From Paraclostridium tenue (GTDB lineage Bacteria > Bacillota > Clostridia > Peptostreptococcales > Peptostreptococcaceae), in assembly GCF_039521565.1 (NCBI RefSeq), contig NZ_BAAACP010000006.1, positions 1-64,000 on the forward strand: a DNA stretch of 64,000 nt, given 5' to 3'. Position numbers and translations under genes: made by a program. Positions 43,518-53,370 of this stretch are shown piece by piece; the first letter of the stretch is position 1, and every line of letters begins with the position of its first letter. The notes beneath the pieces are model-generated. The model did not search any database and was not told the DNA's origin. It saw only the letters and a list, made by a program, of their open reading frames with translations.

Positions 43518-45086
43518 ATGGTTAATAGTAATGTAGATTACAGTCGAAAAGTTGTAGAGATGAAAAATATAACTAAAAAGTTTGGGAACTTTATAGCTAA
43601 TGATAATATAAATTTGACTGTGCATAAGGGAGAAGTACATGCTCTTTTAGGAGAAAATGGGGCAGGGAAGTCAACATTGATGAATATATTATATGGTTTG
43701 TATCATCAAACTTCAGGGGATATATATATAAATGGTGAGAAGGTAGAAATGGCAAATCCAAATGTTGCAATATCTCATGGAATTGGTATGGTTCATCAAC
43801 ATTTCATGTTAGTACAACCTTTTACAGTTGCTCAAAACATAATACTAGGAACAGAGCCTACAAAGGGAACTGGAGTAATAGATATGAAAAAGGCTATACA
43901 AGATGTAATCGACATATCTAAAAAGTATGGATTACATGTTGATCCAAATGCAAAGGTAGAAGATATAACTGTAGGTATGCAACAAAGAGTAGAAATATTA
44001 AAAGCATTGTATAGAGGGGCAGATATATTAATATTAGATGAACCTACTGCAGTACTTACGCCTCAAGAAATAAATGAACTTATGCAAATAATAAGGAATT
44101 TAACTAAAGAAGGTAAGTCAGTTATAATAATAACTCATAAATTAAAAGAAATAAAAGCAGCGGCAGATTATTGTACGATTATAAGAAGAGGTAAATATAT
44201 AGGGACAGTAAAAGTTGAAGAAACTTCAGAAGATGAACTAGCTGCAATGATGGTAGGTAGAGAAGTTAGCTTTAAAGTTGATAAGCAAGAGGCTAATGTT
44301 GGGGATGTAGTACTTAAAATTGAAAATTTAAAAGCTAAAGATAGTAGAAAAGTACAAGTACTAGATGATTTATCACTAGAAGTAAGAGCTGGAGAAATAC
44401 TAGGAGTAGCTGGGGTTGATGGGAATGGTCAATCAGAATTGGTAGAAATATTAACTGGATTAAGAAAAGCTGACTCAGGTAGCATTAAAATAAATGGGGA
44501 AGAAGTATTTAACAATAAACCAATTGATATATTTAAAAAAGGAATAAAAAATATACCTGAAGATAGACATAAAAGGGGTCTTATACTTGATTTTACAGTT
44601 GCTGAAAATGCAGTACTTCAAAGATATAAAGAAAAAAGATTTTCTAATAAAGGTGTATTAAATAACCAAGAAATAGAAAAGCATGCAAAAGATATAATAG
44701 AAGAATTTGATGTAAGACCAACAGATTATACTTTGAAAGCTAGAGCATTATCTGGTGGTAACCAACAAAAAATAATAATAGGTAGAGAAGTTGACAATAT
44801 AAGGGTAGATAGAAAAAATACAGGAAAAGCACAATTATTAATAGCAACTCAACCAACAAGAGGATTAGATGTTGGAGCTATAGAATTTGTTCACAAGGCA
44901 TTAGTAGATCAAAGAGATGAAGGTAATGCAGTTTTATTAGTTTCTTTAGAACTTGATGAAGTTATGAATGTATCAGATAGAATAGCAGTAATATATGAAG
45001 GAAAAATAGTTGGAATTGTAGATGCAAAAGATGCTGATGAAAATACTTTAGGATTTATGATGGCGGGAGGTGCAGAGAATGTGTAA
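43518..45086 (+). CDS. nucleoside ABC transporter, ATP-binding protein
   Basis: A double-ATPase of the sugar/nucleoside (CUT2/RbsA-like) type, 522 residues. The first domain has Walker A GENGAGKST (residues 45-53) and a full Walker B LILDEPTAVLTPQE. The second has the degenerate loop GVDGNGQSEL and the signature LSGGNQQK. Such unequal sites are normal in this family. The ribosome site AGGAGGG is about twelve bases from the ATG, unusually far, but no better start exists. The next gene overlaps its end. Confidence 0.93.
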   Translation: MVNSNVDYSRKVVEMKNITKKFGNFIANDNINLTVHKGEVHALLGENGAGKSTLMNILYGLYHQTSGDIYINGEKVEMANPNVAISHGIGMVHQHFMLVQPFTVAQNIILGTEPTKGTGVIDMKKAIQDVIDISKKYGLHVDPNAKVEDITVGMQQRVEILKALYRGADILILDEPTAVLTPQEINELMQIIRNLTKEGKSVIIITHKLKEIKAAADYCTIIRRGKYIGTVKVEETSEDELAAMMVGREVSFKVDKQEANVGDVVLKIENLKAKDSRKVQVLDDLSLEVRAGEILGVAGVDGNGQSELVEILTGLRKADSGSIKINGEEVFNNKPIDIFKKGIKNIPEDRHKRGLILDFTVAENAVLQRYKEKRFSNKGVLNNQEIEKHAKDIIEEFDVRPTDYTLKARALSGGNQQKIIIGREVDNIRVDRKNTGKAQLLIATQPTRGLDVGAIEFVHKALVDQRDEGNAVLLVSLELDEVMNVSDRIAVIYEGKIVGIVDAKDADENTLGFMMAGGAENV

Positions 45087-46173
45087 TAATACTAAAACTA
45101 AAAGGAAGATATCTTTAGCTAATAATACTATAGTATTTTCTTTGATATCTATATTTCTTGGATTAATAGTAGGAGCTATAGCTTTAGCAATAGCAGGATT
45201 TAATCCTATAGAAGCTTACTCTGTAATGATTGATGGTATAATTGGTAAACCAAAATATATAGTATGGACTTTTATAAAAGCAACTCCGCTTATATTAACA
45301 GGTCTATCAGTAGCCTTTGCATTTAAAACAGGTTTATTTAATATAGGAGCAGAAGGTCAATTTATTGTAGGTGCATTAACCGCAACTTTAGTAGGATATG
45401 GACTTCACTTACCAGCAATAATCCATATACCACTTACTTTAATAGCAGCAGCTTTGGCAGGAGCATGTTGGGGTGGATTTGCAGGATTTTTAAAATCAAA
45501 GTTTGGAGTTAATGAAGTTATATCGACTATAATGTTAAACTGGATTGCATTTTATTTAAATAATTATATGATAATGAAACCTTGGTTAAGAGAAGGTAAT
45601 AGTGAAGCATCTCATTTAATAAATGAAAGTGCTAGTATAAGCATAGATTGGTTAACGGGACTTATTGGTCCGTCAACTAAGGCTAACTGGGGTATAATAA
45701 TCGCAATAATATTAGTATTTATAATAGCATTTGTATTATTTAAAACAACTTTAGGATATGAGTTAAGAGGGGTTGGATACAATAAATTTGGAGCAGAATA
45801 TGGAGGAATAAATATAAAATCATCTATATTTAAATCTATGGCTATAGCAGGAGGTCTTGCAGCTTTAGCGGGTGCAGTACAAGTTCTAGGTGTAACTCAT
45901 AATATAACAGTACTTGCAGCACCAGAAGGTAACGGATTTGATGGTATAGCAGTTGCTCTTATAGCAAATAGTAATCCAATTGGGGTTATATTCTCAGGTA
46001 TATTATTTGGAGCACTTAAGTATGGTGGGACAAAGATGCAAACTATACAAGCTCCTTCTGAAGTAATAAATATAGTTATAGGTTCTATAGTTTATTTTAT
46101 AGCTTTAAGTAGTGTTATAAGAATGTTATTTATGAAATATAAGAATAAGAAAAAGCAAGGGGGAATTGAATAA
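45079..46173 (+). CDS. nucleoside ABC transporter, permease 1
   Basis: A BPD_transp_2-type permease of 364 residues with eight to ten membrane segments. FNIGAEGQFIVGAL near residue 90 and KFGVNEVISTIMLNWIAFYLNNY near 138 match the NupP-type member of BMP importers. ATG 45079 lies inside the end of the ATPase gene, with GGGAGG eight bases upstream; a GTG at 45070 overlaps that site and is rejected. The stop overlaps the next ATG by one base. Confidence 0.92.
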   Translation: MCNNTKTKRKISLANNTIVFSLISIFLGLIVGAIALAIAGFNPIEAYSVMIDGIIGKPKYIVWTFIKATPLILTGLSVAFAFKTGLFNIGAEGQFIVGALTATLVGYGLHLPAIIHIPLTLIAAALAGACWGGFAGFLKSKFGVNEVISTIMLNWIAFYLNNYMIMKPWLREGNSEASHLINESASISIDWLTGLIGPSTKANWGIIIAIILVFIIAFVLFKTTLGYELRGVGYNKFGAEYGGINIKSSIFKSMAIAGGLAALAGAVQVLGVTHNITVLAAPEGNGFDGIAVALIANSNPIGVIFSGILFGALKYGGTKMQTIQAPSEVINIVIGSIVYFIALSSVIRMLFMKYKNKKKQGGIE

Positions 46174-47108
46174 TGGAAGATTTAGCTTTAATTTTAAGTA
46201 CAACTTTAATGTACTCTACACCCCTTATATTTACAGCATTAGGTGGAGTATTGTCAGAAAACTCAGGTATAGTTAATATAGGGTTAGAAGGTATGATGAC
46301 TATAGGAGCATTTGCAGGAGCAGCTGCAGGTGTTTTAGTAGGAAATCCGTGGATAGCATTTTTAATAGGTGGTTTAGCAGGTGGATTATTTGCATTAATA
46401 CATGCTATTGCAACTATAAGTTTTAATGCAGACCATACTATATCAGGAGTTGCAATAAACTTGCTTGCTCCAGGTGTAGCATTATTCACATCTAAAATGT
46501 TATTTGATGGAGCTACTATGACTCCTACAATAAGCATGGAAGATAAAATGCCAAGACCTTTAGATGGTTTATTTGCAGATGGAAGTATATTAAATACTAT
46601 ATTTAATACATATGCAACAGTATTTTTAGCATTTATATTCGTTGCTATAGTATGGTATGTTTTATATAAAACTAAGTTAGGTCTTAGAATAAGAGCAGTT
46701 GGAGAGCATCCAGGTGCAGCAGATACGCTTGGAGTTAATGTAGCTCGTATTAGATATATTGCAGTAATAGCTTCAGGGGTACTTGCAGGATTCGGGGGAG
46801 CATCTATGAGTTTGGCTATAGTTTCTTCGTTTAGACCTACATTAATTTCAGGACAAGGATATATAGCTATGGCAGCTGTTATATTTGGTAAATGGAAACC
46901 ACAAGGAGCTATGGGAGCGTGCTTGTTATTTGGATTTTCTACAGCATTATCTGTATTCTTTGGAAATCCAGAATTACCATTTAGAATAAATGAAAACTTA
47001 CTATCAATGATACCATATATAATAACATTAATAGTATTAGTTTTATTTATAAAAACTTCTAAAGCACCAGCGGCACTTGGAAATCCATATAGAAAAGGTG
47101 AAAGATAA
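46173..47108 (+). CDS. nucleoside ABC transporter, permease 2
   Basis: The second permease (NupQ-type), 311 residues and hydrophobic throughout. Family motifs are GGVLSENSGIVNIGLEGMM near 24, ADHTISGVAINLLAPG near 90 and GEHPGAADTLGVNVARIRY near 178. It overlaps permease 1 by one base and ends the transport operon at a strong terminator. Confidence 0.92.
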   Translation: MEDLALILSTTLMYSTPLIFTALGGVLSENSGIVNIGLEGMMTIGAFAGAAAGVLVGNPWIAFLIGGLAGGLFALIHAIATISFNADHTISGVAINLLAPGVALFTSKMLFDGATMTPTISMEDKMPRPLDGLFADGSILNTIFNTYATVFLAFIFVAIVWYVLYKTKLGLRIRAVGEHPGAADTLGVNVARIRYIAVIASGVLAGFGGASMSLAIVSSFRPTLISGQGYIAMAAVIFGKWKPQGAMGACLLFGFSTALSVFFGNPELPFRINENLLSMIPYIITLIVLVLFIKTSKAPAALGNPYRKGER

Positions 47109-47140
47109 AAATGGTAGCACTAGCTACCATTTTTTTTATT
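47107..47140 (+). terminator. terminator of the ABC transporter operon
   Basis: AAAATGGTAGC / GCTACCATTTT stem and eight T. Confidence 0.9.
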
Positions 47141-47212
47141 CTAAAAAAGTTATAGTATAACAAAGTATATATAATAAAATACTATATAAGATAAATAAAA
47201 AGGAAGGTAAAT

Positions 47213-47977
47213 ATGAGTACGAAATATAGTAGAGAGTCTTTTGTAATTAATGAGGATTTATGTCTAGCATTGGTAGATAAACGAATTACTTGCGATATGG
47301 AACTAGAATTAAAAAGAAGAAATATACAAATAATAAAAACAACAGAATGTAGAGAATGTTATGATGCTATAAAATATCATCCAGACATAAGTATATGTAA
47401 TTTAGGAGAAGGAAATATAGTTATAGCACCAAATGTTTATGAATATTACTTTGATATTTTAAAAAAACTTGGGTTTAATATTTTAAAAGGGGACAGTTAT
47501 ATAAAAAGAGATTATCCGCATAATATACAATATAACGTAGCTATATTTGGAAATTATGCAATACATAATTTTGAATATACAGATAAAAAGATTTTAGATT
47601 ATATAAATAAAAAGAAATTAACAAAGATAAATATAAAACAAGGATATTCAAAATGTTCTATATGCATAGTTGATGAAAATTCAATAATAACTTCTGATGT
47701 GGGTATATATAAAACTGTTTTAAAATATGGAATAGATTGTCTTTTAATACAACCTAAAAATATAGACTTATTTGAATTGAATCATGGATTTATAGGCGGT
47801 TGTACAGGACTTATAAGTAAAGATAAACTTGCATTTTTTGGAGATATAACAAAACATCCTGATTATGAAAATATTAGGAAATTTTTAAAATTAAAGAATA
47901 AGGAAATAGTAAATTTAAGTAAAGAAAGATTATTGGATTTAGGTTCTATAATTCCTCTTATGATCAGAAAGGAGTGA
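47213..47977 (+). CDS. DUF6873 (GME-fold-like) protein
   Basis: A 254-residue protein. FIGGCTGLISKDKLAFFGDITKHPDYENIRKF near residues 194-225 and the three-fold repeating strand-helix pattern recall guanidino-modifying enzymes such as agmatine deiminase, and the protein resembles the clostridial family annotated DUF6873 with that fold. A glycine-cysteine (GGC, near 198) could be the active cysteine, but the usual histidine and aspartates are not clearly placed. No reaction can be named. It sits directly before ytxC, overlapping its ribosome site, so the two are translated together. Confidence 0.6.
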   Translation: MSTKYSRESFVINEDLCLALVDKRITCDMELELKRRNIQIIKTTECRECYDAIKYHPDISICNLGEGNIVIAPNVYEYYFDILKKLGFNILKGDSYIKRDYPHNIQYNVAIFGNYAIHNFEYTDKKILDYINKKKLTKINIKQGYSKCSICIVDENSIITSDVGIYKTVLKYGIDCLLIQPKNIDLFELNHGFIGGCTGLISKDKLAFFGDITKHPDYENIRKFLKLKNKEIVNLSKERLLDLGSIIPLMIRKE

Positions 47978-47982
47978 TGACT

Positions 47983-48783
47983 TTGAATAACAAAGAGATT
48001 TATTTGAGTTTATTACCTAAATATGAATTAGTTGCAAATGAATTTGTAAAATCTAGTATATTTAAAAATAAAATTAAATATAATAAAGATTTTATAGAAA
48101 TTAAAATAAGCATGGATGATGAGAATGAGAGTCTAAAATTAGATGTAGTAAAAGAGATAACAAGTTTTTTAATGAAAGTAATGAAAGAAACTATATTAAA
48201 AGAGTACATACATAAGACATACAGTGAAATATATAAAGAACAAGAATTTAGCATATATGATAAGTCTTTAGAAATCTTTGATAAAAAAGATGTATTAATT
48301 AGAGAAGCTATATTTCATAAATTAAATAGTTATATATCAAACAATAATCACATAGATATTGATGGATTTGTTAGATTCAGAATGAGAGAATTAATAGAAT
48401 ATGTATCTAATATAGGTGATATTGCATTAGAAGAATATCTTATGAAAAAGGATTATGATGAGTTTATAAGTATTTTGAAATATTTTACAAAAGTTCAAGA
48501 TACTAAAATAGATACACTTAAAGTTTATATAAGAAAAGATAATTCATTTATACTATATGATGAAAATGATAACATAATAGAAAATGAAAATGATGAAGAA
48601 CTTATGAATATGTTCATAAAAGAAAATTTAAATTATGAAGATTTTTTAATAAGTACTTTATTATCTTTATGTCCAAATCATATAATTATATATGATTCAC
48701 TAAAAACAAACTCATCTAGAGAAATAGTTGATATGATAAAGGCAATATTTGAAGAAAAGGTAGAAGAGACAAATAAGTCTTAA
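47983..48783 (+). CDS. ytxC: putative sporulation protein YtxC
   Basis: A 266-residue soluble helical protein. The signature IDIDGFVRFRMRELIEYV near residues 126-143 and the preceding REAIFHKLNSYI match YtxC, a conserved protein of spore formers with no known activity. In B. subtilis ytxC lies near thrS, and thrS is also downstream here. The start is probably TTG 47983, eight bases after AAAGGAG; ATG 47977 is too close to that site. Confidence 0.82.
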   Translation: MNNKEIYLSLLPKYELVANEFVKSSIFKNKIKYNKDFIEIKISMDDENESLKLDVVKEITSFLMKVMKETILKEYIHKTYSEIYKEQEFSIYDKSLEIFDKKDVLIREAIFHKLNSYISNNNHIDIDGFVRFRMRELIEYVSNIGDIALEEYLMKKDYDEFISILKYFTKVQDTKIDTLKVYIRKDNSFILYDENDNIIENENDEELMNMFIKENLNYEDFLISTLLSLCPNHIIIYDSLKTNSSREIVDMIKAIFEEKVEETNKS

Positions 48784-48872
48784 ATATTTAAAATATATAT
48801 TGAAAAAAATTTATTAAAGTATAAAATATATATTGTTTCTTATTAAATAAAATAGTTAAGGAGATATTTAAA

Positions 48873-49475
48873 ATGAACAATATATATATAATTCTTATTA
48901 TGGGAATTATAGGAGGTATAATTGGATATATAACAAATAAATTAGCTATAAAGCTTATGTTTAGACCTATAGTTCCTATAAAAATTCCAATATTAAATTT
49001 AGAAATAATAGGATTAATACCAAAGAGGAAAAAAGAAATAGCAGTAAAAATAGGTGAGATAATTCAAGATGAATTCATATCACTAGATGATATACTTAAG
49101 GACTTAGTAACTGATGAAGATAAAGAAAAAGCTGTAGATTATATAAAAGTTAAAGTTAGAACTATAATTGATGAAAAAGCAGCTTTAATACCTAGTTATA
49201 TAAAATCAATTATAAAAGGATATATAGATGAAATTATAGAGAAAGAAGTAAATGATTCTATAGATGAGTTAAGTGAAGAGATAATACAAAAGGCTCATCA
49301 AAGAGTGAATATAAAAGAAATTGTTGAAAATAAAGTAAATGACTTAGATTTAATTGAATTAGAAAATATAATTTTAAGTGTTGCAGATAAAGAATTAAAA
49401 CATATAGAATTATTAGGTTTAATACTAGGATTTTTAATAGGTATAGTTCAAGGAATAATAACTATATTTATATAA
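48873..49475 (+). CDS. DUF445 family membrane protein
   Basis: A 200-residue protein with hydrophobic segments at both ends (about 4-26 and 180-199) around a charged helical middle. GYITNKLAIKLMFRP near residues 18-32 is the family motif, shared with YheB/YtxB-like proteins. The charged middle would lie on one side of the membrane as a helical stalk. Function is unknown. AAGGAG precedes the ATG. The T-box of thrS follows. Confidence 0.82.
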   Translation: MNNIYIILIMGIIGGIIGYITNKLAIKLMFRPIVPIKIPILNLEIIGLIPKRKKEIAVKIGEIIQDEFISLDDILKDLVTDEDKEKAVDYIKVKVRTIIDEKAALIPSYIKSIIKGYIDEIIEKEVNDSIDELSEEIIQKAHQRVNIKEIVENKVNDLDLIELENIILSVADKELKHIELLGLILGFLIGIVQGIITIFI

Positions 49476-49484
49476 TAATTTTAG

Positions 49485-49513
49485 TTGCCATAATGAATTG
49501 AATTTGTTATAAT
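49485..49513 (+). promoter_or_regulatory. thrS promoter
   Basis: TTGCCA (49485-49490), 17 bases, TATAAT (49508-49513). Confidence 0.75.
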
Positions 49514-49536
49514 GTAAATAATTATAAATAATATAG

Positions 49537-49775
49537 CGATGAAAAGGAAGAGTAAAATAGAAACAATTTACAGAGAGGATATATCAGAGGCTGTGAGTAT
49601 ATCTAAATATGACTATTTGAAAACTACCTTGGAGCTGAGTTTAGTAGCTTGCAAGTGAAAGTGCTCGGATGACTACCTTATAGTCAACAAGAGGGTAATG
49701 TACATCACATACCAACTTGGGTGGAACCGCGAATTATACTCGTCCCATGATTTTCATGGGCCGAGTTTTTTTATT
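49537..49775 (+). promoter_or_regulatory. T-box leader of thrS (threonine)
   Basis: The T-box sequence GGGTGGAACCGCG (about 49720-49732) pairs with uncharged tRNA ends. Stem I contains AGAGAGG and the specifier region GAAAACTACCTTGG. By alignment with the pheS leader the specifier is ACT at 49623-49625 (Thr); the neighbouring ACC also codes for Thr. A terminator (CTCGTCCCATG / CATGGGCCGAG plus T run) ends the leader and is replaced by an antiterminator when uncharged tRNA-Thr binds. Confidence 0.94.
49738..49775 (+). terminator. conditional terminator of the thrS T-box
   Basis: ACTCGTCCCATG pairs with CATGGGCCGAGT (one bulged C), followed by seven T. Confidence 0.88.
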
Positions 49776-49804
49776 TTATACAAAAATTTTAAGGAGGTAA
49801 AGAC

Positions 49805-51724
49805 ATGATAAAAGTTACTTTAAAAGACGGATCTGTAAAGGAGTACGCTAAAGGTACAACTGTTATGGATATAGCGAAGTCTATAAGCGAAGGTTTAGCT
49901 AGAAGTATAGTAGCTGCATCTGTTAATGGAGAAGTTGTGGGGTTAAACTTTGAAGTTAATGAAGATTGTGAGTTAAATTTATTTAAGTTTGATGATGCAG
50001 AAGGTAAGGATGTATTTAGACATACATCAGCTCACATGTTAGCTCAAGCTATAAAGAGATTATACCCAGAAGCTAAATTAGCTATAGGGCCAAGTATAGA
50101 AAATGGATTCTATTATGATATAGATTTAGAGTATAGATTAACTCCTGAAGATTTAGAAAAAATAGAAGCTGAGATGAAAAAAATAGCTAAAGAAGATTTA
50201 GCTATAGAGAGATTTGAATTAAGTAGAGAAGAAGCAATAAAATTAATGGAAGAACAAGGGGAAAACTATAAAGTAGAACTTATATCTGAATTACCAGAAG
50301 GTGAAGTTATATCATTCTACAAACAAGGTGATTTTACAGATTTATGTAGAGGACCACACTTACCAACTACTAAAAAAGTTAAAGCTATCAAATTACAAAA
50401 TGTAACTGGAGCTTATTGGCGTGGAGACGAAAAGAACAAGATGTTACAAAGAATATATGGAACATCTTTTGAAAAAAATAAAGATTTAGAATCTTACTTA
50501 CACTTATTAGAAGAAGCTAAGAAGAGAGATCATAGAAAATTAGGTAGAGAATTAGAATTATTCTTTATACCAGAAGAAGGACCAGGATTCCCATTATTCT
50601 TACCAAAGGGTATGGAACTTAAAAATGAATTATTAAAATTCTGGAGAGAGTTACACAGAAAAGACGGATATGTAGAAATAGAAACTCCAATAATATTAAA
50701 TCAAAAATTATGGGAGACTTCAGGACACTGGTATCACTACAAAGAAAATATGTATACTGTAGATATAGATGAGCAACAATTTGCTATAAAGCCAATGAAC
50801 TGTCCAGGTGGTATGCTATACTACAACTTCAAGCAACATTCTTATAAGGATTTCCCTATGAGAGTTGCTGAATTAGGTAGAGTTCATAGACATGAATTAT
50901 CAGGAGCTTTAAATGGACTTAAGAGAGTTAGAGCATTTACTCAAGATGATGCACATATATTCATGTTACCAAATCAAATAAAAGATGAAATAAAAGGTGT
51001 TGTTTCATTAATAGATAAAGTGTATTCTGCATTTGGATTTGAGTATCATTTAGAATTATCAACTAGACCAGATGATTCAATGGGAACTGATGAAGAGTGG
51101 GAAGCTGCTGAAAATGGATTAAGAGAAGCTTTAGAAGAGTTAAATCTACCTTATGTAATAAATGAAGGAGATGGAGCATTCTATGGACCTAAGATAGACT
51201 TCCACTTAAAAGATTGCTTAGGAAGAACTTGGCAGTGCGGAACTATACAATTAGACATGCAATTACCTCAAAGATTTGATATCAGTTATATAGGTGAAGA
51301 TGGAGAGAAACATAGACCTGTTATGATACACAGAGTTGCATTAGGAAGTATAGAAAGATTTATAGGTATATTAATAGAGCACTATGCTGGTAAATTCCCA
51401 ACTTGGATAGCTCCAGTTCAAGCTAAGATATTACTTGTATCTGATAGATTCAAAGATTATGCTGAAGAAGTTAAAAATGCATTATTTGATAAAGGTATAA
51501 GAGTAGAGTTTGATGATAGAGCTGAGAAAATAGGATATAAGATAAGAGAAGCTCAACTTCAAAAAGTTCCTTATATGCTAATAGTTGGTGAAAAAGAGCT
51601 TAATGAGAAGAAAGTATCTGTAAGATCTAGAGATAACGGAGAAATGGGAGCTATGGATGTTGAAGAATTTATAGCTAATGTATTAAAAGAAGTAGAAGGA
51701 AGAACTAATGTAATTCAAGCATAG
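49805..51724 (+). CDS. thrS: threonyl-tRNA synthetase
   Basis: Attaches threonine to tRNA-Thr. The 639-residue chain has all domains: TGS (1-62), the editing domain with HTSAHMLAQA near 74 and a CRGPH motif near 181, the class II catalytic core with MNCPGGM (zinc cysteine) near 331, RVHRHELSGAL near 360 and HRVALGSIERF near 512, and an anticodon-binding domain (about 535-635). AAGGAGG lies eight bases before the ATG. Transcription is under the T-box upstream. Confidence 0.97.
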   Translation: MIKVTLKDGSVKEYAKGTTVMDIAKSISEGLARSIVAASVNGEVVGLNFEVNEDCELNLFKFDDAEGKDVFRHTSAHMLAQAIKRLYPEAKLAIGPSIENGFYYDIDLEYRLTPEDLEKIEAEMKKIAKEDLAIERFELSREEAIKLMEEQGENYKVELISELPEGEVISFYKQGDFTDLCRGPHLPTTKKVKAIKLQNVTGAYWRGDEKNKMLQRIYGTSFEKNKDLESYLHLLEEAKKRDHRKLGRELELFFIPEEGPGFPLFLPKGMELKNELLKFWRELHRKDGYVEIETPIILNQKLWETSGHWYHYKENMYTVDIDEQQFAIKPMNCPGGMLYYNFKQHSYKDFPMRVAELGRVHRHELSGALNGLKRVRAFTQDDAHIFMLPNQIKDEIKGVVSLIDKVYSAFGFEYHLELSTRPDDSMGTDEEWEAAENGLREALEELNLPYVINEGDGAFYGPKIDFHLKDCLGRTWQCGTIQLDMQLPQRFDISYIGEDGEKHRPVMIHRVALGSIERFIGILIEHYAGKFPTWIAPVQAKILLVSDRFKDYAEEVKNALFDKGIRVEFDDRAEKIGYKIREAQLQKVPYMLIVGEKELNEKKVSVRSRDNGEMGAMDVEEFIANVLKEVEGRTNVIQA

Positions 51725-51727
51725 TTA

Positions 51728-51765
51728 GTAAAAAAAGTTAGCCTTAGGGCTAACTTTTTTTATAC
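51728..51765. terminator. bidirectional terminator thrS / ftsH-like gene
   Basis: AAAAAAGTTAGCC / GGCTAACTTTTTT stem around TTAG, with A and T runs on either side. Confidence 0.88.
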
Positions 51766-53160
51766 ACATTCTTTTCTTATTATATCTTTAAGTTCCTCAT
51801 GAGTCATAGTTTCTTTATCAAATAGATGTTGTGAAACTAGGTGAAGATCGTTTAAATTAGAGTTTAAAAGATTTAATGTTTCTTCATAACAACTATCTAT
51901 TATATTAGTCGTTTCTTCTTGGATTTTCTTTGATAAGAAATTCTTTTGATGAGAGTCTATGGTCATTGCGCCAAGGCTACTCATACCATATTCACATACC
52001 ATTTGAGTTGCAATATCTGTTACTTTTTTTAGGTCATCTTTGGCACCAGTAGATTTATGTCCAAATATAATTTCTTCTGCAGCTTTGCCAGCAAGTAAGA
52101 TTTTTATTTTTCCTAAAAGTTCATCTTTAGTATAAATGTATCTATCTTCATCTGGTAGTTGAAGAACATATCCAAGAGCTTGACCTCTAGGTATTATAGA
52201 AATCTTTTGTATTGGATTTATTCCAAGAGCATTACTAACAAGTGCGTGTCCTGCTTCGTGATAAGAAACTATACGTTTTTCTTTTTCTATAAGTTTAGCA
52301 TTTTTAGATTCAAGTCCAGCTATAACTCTTTCTATTGCTTTATCAAAATGAATACTATTTATAGTTTTGCTGTTGTCTCTAACTGCAAAAATTGCAGCTT
52401 CATTTGCTATATTTGCTAAATGTGCCCCGTTAAATCCATGAGTTTTTCTTGCTAATATATCTAAGTCTACAGAGTTATCAATAGGCTTATTTTTAGTATG
52501 AACTTTTAGAATTTCTAATCTAGTATTATAGTTAGGGTCTCCTATATGAACGTGTCTATCAAATCTACCAGGTCTAAGTAATGCATCGTCCAATAAATCT
52601 AGTCTATTTGTTGAGCCAACTATAAGTATGTTAGAATCTTTATTAAATCCATCCATTTCAACTAATAATTGATTTAAAGTTTGGTCTTTTTCATTATTGC
52701 TTTCTAAATGTCTTTTTGCACCTATGGCATCAATTTCATCTATAAATATTATACTAGGTGCATCTTTTCTAGCTTTTTCAAATAATGTTCTAACTCTTTT
52801 TGCACCAACACCAACATATTTTTCTACAAACTCAGAGCCGGTTACATTAAAAAATGATGCATTTGTTTCTCCAGCCATAGCTGAAGCTAGTAATGTTTTA
52901 CCTGTTCCTGGAGGTCCATAAAATAATACACCTTTAGGAATTTTAGCTCCCATTTTTTTATACTTATCAGGACTTTTCATAAAATCTACTATCTCAAAAA
53001 GTTCTTCCTTGACTTCTTCTAGTCCAGCTACATCATTAAATGTAGTTTTTGGTTTAGATGAATCAGAGTTGTCATTAGGAGTTTCTTTTTCAAGTTTCGT
53101 CTGATTAAACGCAGGAGCTGGTTTATTAATTTTTTTAAAAAAATTATCTAACATTTTCAT
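51760..53160 (-). CDS. FtsH-like AAA+ metalloprotease lacking membrane segments
   Basis: A 466-residue homologue of FtsH. After a short charged, proline-containing N-terminus (1-38) the AAA domain starts at FNDVAGLEEVKEEL; Walker A GPPGTGKT is at 82-89 and Walker B IIFIDEIDAIG near 140. The zinc-protease motif HEAGH is near residue 300, and LAGKAAEEIIFG near 360 with TGAKDDLKKVTD near 372 adds the third ligand. FtsH normally has two N-terminal membrane helices and a periplasmic domain of about 100 residues; both are absent, so this should be a soluble protease. ATG 53160 is chosen, with GAGGTG seven bases upstream. Confidence 0.9.
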   Translation of the reverse strand: MKMLDNFFKKINKPAPAFNQTKLEKETPNDNSDSSKPKTTFNDVAGLEEVKEELFEIVDFMKSPDKYKKMGAKIPKGVLFYGPPGTGKTLLASAMAGETNASFFNVTGSEFVEKYVGVGAKRVRTLFEKARKDAPSIIFIDEIDAIGAKRHLESNNEKDQTLNQLLVEMDGFNKDSNILIVGSTNRLDLLDDALLRPGRFDRHVHIGDPNYNTRLEILKVHTKNKPIDNSVDLDILARKTHGFNGAHLANIANEAAIFAVRDNSKTINSIHFDKAIERVIAGLESKNAKLIEKEKRIVSYHEAGHALVSNALGINPIQKISIIPRGQALGYVLQLPDEDRYIYTKDELLGKIKILLAGKAAEEIIFGHKSTGAKDDLKKVTDIATQMVCEYGMSSLGAMTIDSHQKNFLSKKIQEETTNIIDSCYEETLNLLNSNLNDLHLVSQHLFDKETMTHEELKDIIRKECV

Positions 53161-53321
53161 AGTCAAACACCTCAGTTATAAAAAATTGTTGTTACTACAT
53201 ATATTTGCCGTTTTTTGAATTAATATTATTAAAATTTTATATTTAGAAATTTAAATAGTAATTTTATTAAAAGTATAACCATAAAGGGAAGAATTAATTA
53301 ACAAAAAATCAAAAAAAGTAA

Positions 53322-53350
53322 TTGACATAAATTTTAAACAATGATATATT
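53322..53350 (+). promoter_or_regulatory. infC operon promoter
   Basis: TTGACA (53322-53327), 17 bases, TATATT (53345-53350). Confidence 0.8.
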
Positions 53351-53370
53351 AGTTAAGTAATGAAAAACAA

